DNA from: Novosphingobium sp. ZN18A2
Lineage (GTDB): Bacteria > Pseudomonadota > Alphaproteobacteria > Sphingomonadales > Sphingomonadaceae
DNA: 64,000 nucleotides
NCBI RefSeq assembly: GCF_036784765.1
Contig: NZ_CP136651.1
Coordinates: 1,240,001-1,304,000, forward strand
Reading direction: 5' to 3'
The first letter of the stretch is position 1, and the number at the start of each line of letters is the position of its first letter. A model generated the notes under the pieces. The model was not told the DNA's origin. It saw only the letters and a list, made by a program, of their open reading frames with translations, and ran no database searches. This document shows positions 17,857 to 25,458 of this stretch, piece by piece. The position numbers and the translations under genes are program-made.

Positions 17857-17898
17857 AGCTGCGGAACTCGTCCGCGACTGGATTGCAAGGCAGGCCTA
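17857..17898 (+). pseudogene. Displaced 3' end of the alpha/beta hydrolase gene
   Basis: After the second copy of GCTGCGG, the sequence continues in the frame of the hydrolase gene and encodes ELVRDWIARQA followed by TAA at 17896-17898. This is the original gene end, separated from its body by the IS21 element. Confidence 0.85.
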
Positions 17899-17938
17899 AG
17901 CGGGGTTGTCGCCGCTACCCGCGACTTGCCTACGCCTC

Positions 17939-18583
17939 CTAGGCGCTACTGGTGGAATCCGCTTTTGCCGAGGCAATGACGGCGAGCATTGTCATTGCTT
18001 CCATGGAGTCGATCACTTCGGCATACTTGGCTTGAAGGTCTTCGAGATTTGCCTCATGCGCGGAAGGGCGTGTGTCGGCGCAACCGTCGCTGACGACGAA
18101 CGGTATGAAGCCATACTGCAGGGCATCCAGCGCGCTTGCACGCACGCAACCCGAAGTCGAAAATCCCGTCACAATCACGGTATCCACGCCGCGTTCGCGC
18201 AAGTCATCGGCAAGTCCGGTGTCGAAGAATGCCGAGGGGTACTGCTTGGTGATGACTACATCGCCTGGCGACGGCTGCAGATCGTCGGGAAACCGGGCAA
18301 GAGGGGAGCCCTCGACAAAAGCTTGCAGCGCGGGAACCTTGCGGAAGAAGTGTCCGCCATCGGACCCGTCCGGTTTGTAGGTTACGCCCGTGAAGACCAC
18401 AGGCGCACCCGCGCTTCGCGCTGCCGCCACCAGTTTCTTCGTAACGTCCAGGGCATGCGCGGCACTGTCTGCGAACAGCGGCGAGGACGGATCGAGATAG
18501 GCCTGCACCATATCCACGATCAGAAGGGCAGGGCGCTCTCCGGGCTGCAGATGACCCGAAAACGGCGCATCGTCCAAGGACAT
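17939..18583 (-). CDS. Isochorismatase-family cysteine hydrolase
   Basis: Cytoplasmic hydrolase of 214 aa in the isochorismatase/nicotinamidase/N-carbamoylsarcosine amidase superfamily. The catalytic triad is visible: Asp24 in LLIVDMVQAYL, Lys113 in ITKQYPSAFF and Cys146 in GFSTSGCVRAS, with the expected cis-peptide region before the Cys. TSGCVRAS and KQYPSAFFDT resemble N-carbamoylsarcosine amidohydrolases more than true isochorismatases. It is the last gene of the gntR-hmgL-hyuAB-caiB operon and its start overlaps the upstream stop by one base (TGATG). Next to hyuAB, an amide or carbamoyl hydrolysis is plausible, but the substrate is inferred only. Confidence 0.9.
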   Translation of the reverse strand: MSLDDAPFSGHLQPGERPALLIVDMVQAYLDPSSPLFADSAAHALDVTKKLVAAARSAGAPVVFTGVTYKPDGSDGGHFFRKVPALQAFVEGSPLARFPDDLQPSPGDVVITKQYPSAFFDTGLADDLRERGVDTVIVTGFSTSGCVRASALDALQYGFIPFVVSDGCADTRPSAHEANLEDLQAKYAEVIDSMEAMTMLAVIASAKADSTSSA

Positions 18584-19782
18584 CAGATGGCGCCTTGCGC
18601 GGCAAGTTCCGCCAGTTTGCCGGCGTCGTAGTTCAAGAGCCGTCCGTAGACTTCTGCATTGTCCTGTCCGATCGAGGACGGGGCAGGGCGACGTACTTTG
18701 CTGGGCGTGTCCGAGAACTTCGGAAAGGCGTTCTGCATCTTCAGCGGACCCCAGCGTTCGGTCTCTACTTCGACGATGGCATCACGTGCGGCGAAATGCG
18801 GATCTTCGAGCATTTCAGGTGCGCGGTACATCTTTCCCGCCGGAACCGAATGTTCGATCATCAGCGCCTCGACTTCGGCGACGGTAAGCGTTGCCGTCCA
18901 GTTCTCTATCAACTGGTCCAGCTCGACCTGGTTGCGGCCACGCGAAACGTGATCGTGATAGCGTTCGTCCTTTGCCAGCTCGGGCCGCCCCATCGCCGCG
19001 CAAAGCCGCGTGAACACGGCGTCCTGGTTCGCGCCGATCAGGAACTCGCCATCCTTGCAACGATAAACGTTGGAGGGCGCGATGCCGGGAAGGACGGAGC
19101 CCGATCGCTCGCGGATGTACCCCGAGCGATCGTATTCCGGGACCACGCTTTCCATGACCTGCAGGACGGCTTCATACAGCGCGCTGTCCACGACCTGACC
19201 GCGTCCGGTTCGGTCGCGCGCCTGCAGCGCTGCAAGAGCGCCCATGCAGCCATAGGTTGCCGCCAGCGTGTCGCCGATCGAAATACCCATCCTGCTTGGT
19301 GCCCGGTCGGGGTCGCCCACTATATAGCGCCAGCCTCCCATTGCCTCGCCGATGCCGCCGAAACCTGCGCGAGCCGAATAGGGGCCGGTCTGACCATATC
19401 CGGAGACACGGACGATGATCAGCCGTGGATTGATCGCGTGAAGCGCTTCCGGGGACAGACCCCATTTTTCCATCGTTCCGGGCTTGAAGTTCTCGATCAG
19501 GATATCCGCTTTCGACGCAAGCTCGCGCGCGATCTGCTGTCCTTCGGAAATACGCAGGTTGGCGGTGACGCAGAGCTTGTTGCGGGAAACTACTTCCCAC
19601 CACAGCTTGTCTTCGCCGCGCCCCCAGTTGCGCATGGGATCGCCGATCTCCGGCGGTTCGACCTTGATGACCTCGGCGCCCATGTCTCCCATAAGCTGTC
19701 CGCAGAACGGCCCGGCGATGAGCTGGCCCAGTTCGATGACTCTGAGGCCTTGCAGGGCGCCCTCGTCCATCGGGCTGGTCAT
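18583..19782 (-). CDS. Family III (CaiB/BaiF) CoA transferase
   Basis: Transfers CoA between a CoA thioester donor and a carboxylic acid. It shows the family N-terminus LRVIELGQLIAGPFCGQLMGDMGAEVIKVEPP, the NKLCVTANLR and NPRLIIVRVSGYGQTGPY motifs, and the region GISIGDTLAATYG with the likely catalytic Asp that forms the acyl anhydride. The length from MTSPMDEGALQGL is 399 aa, as usual. This ATG forms an ATGA overlap with the hyuB stop, which is why I prefer it to 19848. The position in the operon suggests activation of the acid produced or consumed by HyuAB, possibly ahead of the HMG-CoA lyase-like enzyme. Confidence 0.94.
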   Translation of the reverse strand: MTSPMDEGALQGLRVIELGQLIAGPFCGQLMGDMGAEVIKVEPPEIGDPMRNWGRGEDKLWWEVVSRNKLCVTANLRISEGQQIARELASKADILIENFKPGTMEKWGLSPEALHAINPRLIIVRVSGYGQTGPYSARAGFGGIGEAMGGWRYIVGDPDRAPSRMGISIGDTLAATYGCMGALAALQARDRTGRGQVVDSALYEAVLQVMESVVPEYDRSGYIRERSGSVLPGIAPSNVYRCKDGEFLIGANQDAVFTRLCAAMGRPELAKDERYHDHVSRGRNQVELDQLIENWTATLTVAEVEALMIEHSVPAGKMYRAPEMLEDPHFAARDAIVEVETERWGPLKMQNAFPKFSDTPSKVRRPAPSSIGQDNAEVYGRLLNYDAGKLAELAAQGAI

Positions 19783-21653
19783 CGGGTCGTCTCCGTCTGA
19801 TGCCATTTCGGCTGGACCGGTGCCGGCAATCCGGTTTCCTGCTGGCAACGGGTTCGCAGAACCGCGATGCCCGGACCGAAGTCGAACAGCGGAAGGTCGG
19901 CGCGGCTGGCTTTCATTTCAGCTCTCAATTTCTTTGTTTCATCTTCGTTTACAAGTCCTTCGGAGGTCACGCTCACGCCATACGCGCGGGAACCTTCGGC
20001 CGTGCACAGCCCTTCGCGTACTTCGCGGGCGACGAGAGCCGGATCGCGTTCGAGTGGATCGCCCCAGCCGCCGCCACCCCAGGTAATGAAGTGCAACTGG
20101 TCACCAGCGCGCACTTCGACGTCCTCGACCTTGTTGCCGACGATTTCGGTCGAACCATCCGCACGTTCCATGATCTTGCGAGCGCGCATGCCGGGATGGC
20201 CGCCATTAACCCCCCAGGGCGGTACGAACCAGCGATCATCGTGGATGGCAATGCGCCCATCGGCAAGGAAGCGATAGGTCATGTGGATGCCGTTGCCGCC
20301 GCGGTGAAGCCCCGCGCCGCCGCTGTCAGGTTCGGTTTCGTAGCGTTCTATGCGAAGCGGAAAGTATCGCTCGAGAAATTCGTTGGGAACATTGGTGAAG
20401 CCGGGCCACAGCGAATGACCGTCCGGTCCATCGCCAAGCGGCCGGCCCGGAATGCCGCCAAATCCAATCTGGAACAGCTGGAACCAGTCGCCCTTGGCGT
20501 CGAGGCCGGAATAGAAGAGGTGCGGGGAAGAACTGAAGCCTGCGGCGTTGAGGAACTCGGGCGTCTTCTGGCCGAGCAATCCGCCAAGAATGTCGAATAT
20601 CCTTCCCAAAGCATGTGTGCGGCCCGACAAGGCAGCCGGGAACTTGGGCTTCAGAAGCGATCCATCGGGAATGCGAACGTCGATCAGATCGTAGAAGCCG
20701 TCATTGAACAGGATCTGCGGATCGAAGACCATGATCATGTAAATCCCGAAGAACATCTTGAACATGTTCTCGTTGAGATAAAAATTGATCGAGGCCGCGC
20801 TTTGCGGATCGGTCCCTTCGAAATCGAGAATGACCCGATCCCCGTCGCGCCACATCGTGCACTTGATCCGGTACGGGCCGAACCCCATGCCATCGTCGCA
20901 GATGTAGTCTTCGAAGCTGACCGGCTCCTCGGCAACGGCCATGGCTATGAGAGACTTCATCGCGCGGTGGTTGCGAGCCAGCAATTCCTGCGTCGCGGAA
21001 ACATAGACGTCATCTCCGAAGCGTTCCGCCATCTCGATCACGCGGCGCGCTGCGACACGGCAGGAAGCCACCAGCGCATTCAGGTCGGCAAGGCACCAGT
21101 CGGGCTTGCGCGTCTGGTGGAGGACCAGTTTCATCAGGTCTTCGTTGTATTCTCCCTTTTTCCAGAGCTTGACCGGCGGAATCCTGACACCTTCCTCGAA
21201 GATCGAGTGCGCGTTGATCGGCATCGAGCCCACGACCTTGCCGCCTATGTCGCTCTGGTGGCCGAACATGGCGGTGTAGGCCAGCAAGCGTCCGTCCTTG
21301 AAAACCGGCAGCAGCACCAGCCAGTCGTTGGAATGACTGATCGCCCCTTCGCAGCTGTATGGGTCGGAGAGGAAGATCATGTCTCCATCCTCGATCGTGC
21401 CTTCGAAGGAATCGAGGAAGCCGCCGATGAAGCTGCCGAACTGGCCTACGATCATCTTGCCGGACGGATCGGCGATCAGGGGAAAGGCGTCGCCCTGTTC
21501 GCGGATGCCGGGCGACATGGCCGTCCTGACCAGAGTCGCGTCCATCTCTATGCGTGCGTTCCGCAAGGCGTTCTCGATGATGTCGAGCGTTACCGGGTCG
21601 ATCTCGACACGACCGAACGGCGCGGGATTGGTTTCAACGATCCGAGCGGGCAT
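19779..21653 (-). CDS. hyuB: Hydantoinase B/oxoprolinase family protein
   Basis: Beta-type subunit of ATP-dependent hydantoinase, oxoprolinase or ketone-carboxylase complexes. The 624-aa protein starts with the family segment DPVTLDIIENALRNARIEMDATLVRTAMSPGIREQGDAFPLI and carries ISHSNDWLVLLPVF, DLNALVASCR, and GGAGLHRGGNGIHMTYRF. HITWGGGGWGDPLERDP near the end is highly typical. It normally works with HyuA, whose gene lies 3 bases upstream. Whether the complex hydrolyses a cyclic imide or carboxylates a ketone cannot be decided from the sequence. Confidence 0.94.
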   Translation of the reverse strand: MPARIVETNPAPFGRVEIDPVTLDIIENALRNARIEMDATLVRTAMSPGIREQGDAFPLIADPSGKMIVGQFGSFIGGFLDSFEGTIEDGDMIFLSDPYSCEGAISHSNDWLVLLPVFKDGRLLAYTAMFGHQSDIGGKVVGSMPINAHSIFEEGVRIPPVKLWKKGEYNEDLMKLVLHQTRKPDWCLADLNALVASCRVAARRVIEMAERFGDDVYVSATQELLARNHRAMKSLIAMAVAEEPVSFEDYICDDGMGFGPYRIKCTMWRDGDRVILDFEGTDPQSAASINFYLNENMFKMFFGIYMIMVFDPQILFNDGFYDLIDVRIPDGSLLKPKFPAALSGRTHALGRIFDILGGLLGQKTPEFLNAAGFSSSPHLFYSGLDAKGDWFQLFQIGFGGIPGRPLGDGPDGHSLWPGFTNVPNEFLERYFPLRIERYETEPDSGGAGLHRGGNGIHMTYRFLADGRIAIHDDRWFVPPWGVNGGHPGMRARKIMERADGSTEIVGNKVEDVEVRAGDQLHFITWGGGGWGDPLERDPALVAREVREGLCTAEGSRAYGVSVTSEGLVNEDETKKLRAEMKASRADLPLFDFGPGIAVLRTRCQQETGLPAPVQPKWHQTETTR

Positions 21654-21656
21654 CGT

Positions 21657-23714
21657 TCAGGCTCCTTCGACCGGGTTGATCAGGATGTTGCCGACAGCGT
21701 CGACTGTCGCAACGCAACCGGCTTCGACCAGGGTGGTGGAATCCATTTCGGTGACGATGGCCGGTCCGGGAATGACGTCTCCAGCACGAAGCTTCGCCCG
21801 GTCATATATGACCGCCTGCTGTTCGCGGCCATCCATCCACAACGCATGATCGCGGATCTTTGCCGCGGCAGGATCGCCGTTTCCGCGCTCCAGCGCCGCA
21901 GCCGATAGCTCGGGCGCCTGGCCGAGGGCCACGGCTCGCAAGTTCACGATTTCGTGCGGCGTATTCATGTTGAACGTGAACAGCCGCAAATGTTCCGCAT
22001 CAAAACGTTCGACGATGGCCTCAATGCCGCCTTCGCGCAGCGTGGCCTGGTCGATCGTCAACGGCACTTCAAAAGCCTGGCCTGCATAGCGCACATCGAC
22101 TTCAAACAGGCTGGTCATGGCGTCTTCGGCGATTCCGTCAGCTGCGAGTTCGGCCCTTGTCTGGGCCGACATTTCGTCAAGCAGGGCAACAAGTTCTTCC
22201 GCTTCGGTATCTTGCGCCAGGCGGCTGAAGCTGCGCGCCGTTTCGGTGCGCATCCGCGTGGTTGCGTCGCCCAGAGCGCAAAGCACGCCGGGCGAGACTG
22301 GCGATATGGCCGGCCAACTGCCCATCAGCCTGGCAACGGCGTTGACGTGAAGGGGGCCGGCGCCGCCGAAGCCCATCAGCGCGAAATGTCGCGGATCGTA
22401 GCCCTGTTGCACGGAAATCATGCGCAGGGCGCCGAACATGTTTTCGTTGACGATGTCGATGATGCCTCTGGCGGCCGCCATCAGGTCGACGCCCAACGCA
22501 TCGGCGACGGTCTGGACCGCCTTCTTCGCGCCTTCGCGATCAAGTTTGAACGAACCGCCCAACAGGTCTTCGGGAAGATAGCCGAGCACCACATTCGCGT
22601 CGGTCACGGTTGGTTCGGTCCCTCCCTTGCCGTAGGCGACCGGGCCGGGCACCGCGCCGGCCGATTGCGGGCCAACCCGCAATGCCCCGGTAAGTTCGGG
22701 GACGTAGGCGATCGAACCGCCGCCCGCGCCAACCGTCTTAACATCCAGGGCTGAGGCCCGCACCGAAAGGTGGCCGACTTCTGTGGTCCGCTGCCTGCGC
22801 GGCTCAAGGTTCTCGATGAGCGCGACGTCAGTGGACGTACCGCCGACGTCCAGTGTCAGGATGTTGCGCAGGCCTGCGTTCCTGGCCACCCAAAGTGCAC
22901 CGGTCACGCCGCCGGCTGGTCCTGACATCAAGATGTTGACCGGATGTTCCTCGGCCTTTTCCGCAGACATCAGGCCGCCGTCCGATCTCAGCAGCGACAG
23001 CTTTCCGGTTATGCCTTCGTCCTGAAGACGGTTGCGCAGATTCGCCACGTATTTGCCAACCACGGGCCTGACCGCCGCATTTGCGACCGTCGACAAGGTC
23101 CGCTCATATTCCTGCATCTCGGGGAGCACCTGATGGCTCAGCGAAATGGGCACACCGGGCAGTTCTTCAGCCGCGATTTCTCCGATCCGGCTCTCGTGCG
23201 CGCCGTTTACATAGGCGTTGATCAGGCTGATCGTGATGGCTTCAACACCATTGTCGCGCAGCTTGCGCAATGCGGACCGGACATCGTCTTCGTCGATCGG
23301 GCGGACCTCCGATCCGTCGGCCGCGATCCTGCCCTTGACGGCTACCGTGTCTTCAAGCGCTGCTAGTGGTTGCGGCTTGGGCCAGATGATCCATGCCGCC
23401 AAACCGCCCGGCACGTAACTGCGCGCAATCTGCATGATGTGACGGTAACCTTCGGTGGTGACTAGGCCGACACGCGCACCTTTGCCTTCAAGTACCGCAT
23501 TCGTGGCGACGGTCGTGCCGTGCAGGAAGTATTCGATTTCCGACGGGTTGATCCCCGCCTTCGCCGTGATCGCGCCGACGCCCTCGAGGATGCCCTCGGA
23601 ACTGTCATGCGGCGTCGATGGCGTCTTGTGGCGCCAGAAAGCGCCGGTTTCGTCGTCGAAAAGCAGCAGGTCGGTAAATGTCCCGCCGACGTCAACACCG
23701 AGCCGGTAACGCAT
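21657..23714 (-). CDS. hyuA: Hydantoinase/oxoprolinase A family protein
   Basis: ATP-binding subunit of the hydantoinase/oxoprolinase/acetone-carboxylase family, 685 aa. The ASKHA-type phosphate motif opens the protein (RLGVDVGGTFTDLLLFDDE), and the second nucleotide motif is ILTLDVGGTSTDVALIE. Further signatures are FLHGTTVATNAVLEGKGARVGLVTTEG, MSGPAGGVTGALWVA, and LMGFGGAGPLHVNAVARLMG. It couples ATP hydrolysis to ring opening or to carboxyphosphate chemistry. The start overlaps the upstream lyase stop by one base (TGATG). Confidence 0.95.
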   Translation of the reverse strand: MRYRLGVDVGGTFTDLLLFDDETGAFWRHKTPSTPHDSSEGILEGVGAITAKAGINPSEIEYFLHGTTVATNAVLEGKGARVGLVTTEGYRHIMQIARSYVPGGLAAWIIWPKPQPLAALEDTVAVKGRIAADGSEVRPIDEDDVRSALRKLRDNGVEAITISLINAYVNGAHESRIGEIAAEELPGVPISLSHQVLPEMQEYERTLSTVANAAVRPVVGKYVANLRNRLQDEGITGKLSLLRSDGGLMSAEKAEEHPVNILMSGPAGGVTGALWVARNAGLRNILTLDVGGTSTDVALIENLEPRRQRTTEVGHLSVRASALDVKTVGAGGGSIAYVPELTGALRVGPQSAGAVPGPVAYGKGGTEPTVTDANVVLGYLPEDLLGGSFKLDREGAKKAVQTVADALGVDLMAAARGIIDIVNENMFGALRMISVQQGYDPRHFALMGFGGAGPLHVNAVARLMGSWPAISPVSPGVLCALGDATTRMRTETARSFSRLAQDTEAEELVALLDEMSAQTRAELAADGIAEDAMTSLFEVDVRYAGQAFEVPLTIDQATLREGGIEAIVERFDAEHLRLFTFNMNTPHEIVNLRAVALGQAPELSAAALERGNGDPAAAKIRDHALWMDGREQQAVIYDRAKLRAGDVIPGPAIVTEMDSTTLVEAGCVATVDAVGNILINPVEGA

Positions 23715-24643
23715 CAGGCAATTTCCTTTCCATGTTCCATCCGTGGCGGGAAGGGGCGAGCCCGGGAAACCATTGCTGGCAGATCCTTGCCCATGATTTG
23801 GCCGAGCCAGCCGTTGATCTCGATTAGCGCATCGAGGTCCAGGCCAGTCGAAATTCCTGCTCTTTCAAGCATGTAGACAACATCTTCGGTTGCGACGTTG
23901 CCGGCCGCGCCCGGGGCGAAAGGGCACCCGCCAAGGCCGCCGATCGAGGCATCCACGATGCTTGCACCGGCACCTGTCGCCGCCCAGACGTTGGCAAGCC
24001 CGGTGCCCCTGGTATTGTGGAAATGAACCCGTACCGGGATCGGAGCGATTGCGCGGCCAACGCGTTCTACCAATCGTGAGACATGGGCAGGGTTTGCAAC
24101 GCCGATCGTATCCGCCAGGCCGATCTCGACGGGACCGGACCGCGCGATGGCTGTTGCCATTGCCAGGATGCGGTCTTCTGCCACTTCTCCTTCGAACGGA
24201 CAGCCGAAGCTTGCACCGATCGTGACCTGCCCGGTGAGGCCAGCCGCCTTCGCGCGCTGGACGATCTCGCAGCTTGCTTCGACTGAGCCGTCGCTGGTTT
24301 GCCCCTGGTTCGCCATGGCGAACTTGTCGGTAGCCACTGCCACTGCGCCAAGCTGGTCGATCCGGCCGGTGGCGACGGCACGTTCCGCGCCGCGCAAGTT
24401 CATGACGAGACCAATGAAAGTCACGTCATCGCGTTCGGGCAGGTCTTCGCAAACGGCTTCTGCATCGGCCATCTGCGGAACCGCTCGCGGATTGACGAAG
24501 CTGGTCACCTCGATCCGCCGAGAGCCGGCGGCAATGGCCCGTTCGATAAGCGACAGCTTCGCGGAAGTGGAGATCACGGCCTTTTCGTTCTGTAAGCCGT
24601 CGCGTGGGCTTACTTCGACCATCTCGATGTATTTTGTATACAT
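23714..24643 (-). CDS. Hydroxymethylglutaryl-CoA lyase-like protein
   Basis: TIM-barrel acyl-CoA lyase of the HMG-CoA lyase/DRE-TIM group, 309 aa. It has the active-site loop VEVSPRDGLQNEKA with the catalytic Arg-Asp pair, the metal-binding pair in VHFHNTRGTGLANV, and the catalytic-Cys loop GGLGGCPFAPGAAGN. All key residues of true HMG-CoA lyases are present, so it could cleave HMG-CoA or a related 3-hydroxy-3-methylacyl-CoA to acetyl-CoA plus a keto acid. Its operon partners (CoA transferase, HyuAB) are not those of leucine degradation, so the substrate is probably different. Its ATG overlaps the gntR stop (TAATG). Confidence 0.92.
   Translation of the reverse strand: MYTKYIEMVEVSPRDGLQNEKAVISTSAKLSLIERAIAAGSRRIEVTSFVNPRAVPQMADAEAVCEDLPERDDVTFIGLVMNLRGAERAVATGRIDQLGAVAVATDKFAMANQGQTSDGSVEASCEIVQRAKAAGLTGQVTIGASFGCPFEGEVAEDRILAMATAIARSGPVEIGLADTIGVANPAHVSRLVERVGRAIAPIPVRVHFHNTRGTGLANVWAATGAGASIVDASIGGLGGCPFAPGAAGNVATEDVVYMLERAGISTGLDLDALIEINGWLGQIMGKDLPAMVSRARPFPPRMEHGKEIA
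24635..24642. promoter_or_regulatory. TGTATACA palindrome at the hmgL start codon
   Basis: TGTATACA, flanked to read AATGTATACAAAA on the minus strand, covers codons 1-3 of the lyase gene. It repeats the core of the palindrome upstream of gntR at 25351-25362. It could be an internal operator or simply the coding consequence of Met-Tyr-Thr. Confidence 0.3.
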
Positions 24644-25320
24644 TATTCAGCGACCTCGCTGATCGGCTCAAATGCAGGGCGGGACTGATGCGCATCGGCA
24701 TAGGCATGAAAGGCGCGCCGGATGTGCGCAGCCATGACGGCCTCTGCCCAGGCGCCGTCCCGGCGTGAAAATGCGGCTATCAGTTCCTCATGCTCGCTAT
24801 ACGAGCGCAAGAGCTCTTCTCGCCCGTAGTGGTAGGCTGTGCGCCACACGACAGGCTGTTCGACGAGGGTGTTCAGCAAAGCCTCGAGTCTGCGCGATCC
24901 GGCGGCCGCCAGGATGATGGCATGGAATTCCCTGTTGCCGTCGAGGAAGCCCAGGGTGTCCGGTTCGGGCTGGTTTATGGCTTCGCGGATAGCCGAGTTA
25001 CAGGCGCGCAGCCTTTCAAGCGTGCCGTCATCCATCGCCATTGCTGCGCGCCTTGCCGCAAGCGATTCGACCATGGCTCTCAACTCGAATGTGTCGGCGA
25101 CGTCCTCCAGGGTCCAGTCGGCAACGAAGGTTCTTTGCGCTTCGTTGCGCTTTACGAAAAGTTCTGCCTCCAGCCTTCGGAGTGCTTCGCGCACCGGGGT
25201 GCGGGAAACGCCGCAGCGTTCGGCCAGCGCCTCTTCGCCAAGCTGGGAACCTGGCTGGAGCTCTCCGGACAGGATCAGTGCGCGGATCAGTTCATAAGCC
25301 CTTTCGGATGCGCGCGACAC
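24643..25320 (-). CDS. GntR family regulator (FCD/FadR type)
   Basis: Ligand-responsive repressor/activator, 225 aa. The winged HTH shows SERAYELIRALILSGELQPGSQLGEEALAERCGVSRTPVREALRRLE, and the C-terminal FCD domain contains FELRAMVESLAARRAA, FHAIILAAAGSRRL and the metal-ligand-like EHEELIAAF and HIRRAFHAY. The start is GTG at 25320, preceded by GGAGAGGACC; the much longer ATG-initiated frame upstream crosses the promoter and is not conserved-looking. It heads the catabolic operon and is divergent from a TonB receptor, so it likely controls both through the palindrome between them. Confidence 0.93.
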   Translation of the reverse strand: MSRASERAYELIRALILSGELQPGSQLGEEALAERCGVSRTPVREALRRLEAELFVKRNEAQRTFVADWTLEDVADTFELRAMVESLAARRAAMAMDDGTLERLRACNSAIREAINQPEPDTLGFLDGNREFHAIILAAAGSRRLEALLNTLVEQPVVWRTAYHYGREELLRSYSEHEELIAAFSRRDGAWAEAVMAAHIRRAFHAYADAHQSRPAFEPISEVAE

Positions 25321-25350
25321 GGTCCTCTCCAAAATCCTTGACCAAACCGG

Positions 25351-25362
25351 ATTGTATACAAT
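25351..25362. promoter_or_regulatory. ATTGTATACAAT palindrome, probable GntR operator
   Basis: A perfect 12-bp palindrome lies 31 bases upstream of the gntR GTG and about 100 bases upstream of the divergent TonB receptor gene. FCD-type GntR regulators often bind TTGTATACAA-like sites. It is well placed to regulate both directions. Confidence 0.65.
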
Positions 25363-25458
25363 AGGCTGCGATTCTAGCAAGCCGCAACAGGCAATCCGGA
25401 CAGCTTTCAGGGGAGAAGCTGCGGCGGGCATGCACTCAAGACCAACAGGGGGTCTTTC

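Noticed and set aside
15362..17898. Treating the alpha/beta hydrolase as fully inactivated
   Set aside because: Only the terminal 11 residues are replaced and all catalytic motifs precede the insertion, so a plain pseudogene label is not justified.
19800..21908. 702-aa plus-strand frame opposite hyuB
   Set aside because: hyuB on the minus strand is clearly coding and operon-linked; the plus frame is a composition artefact.
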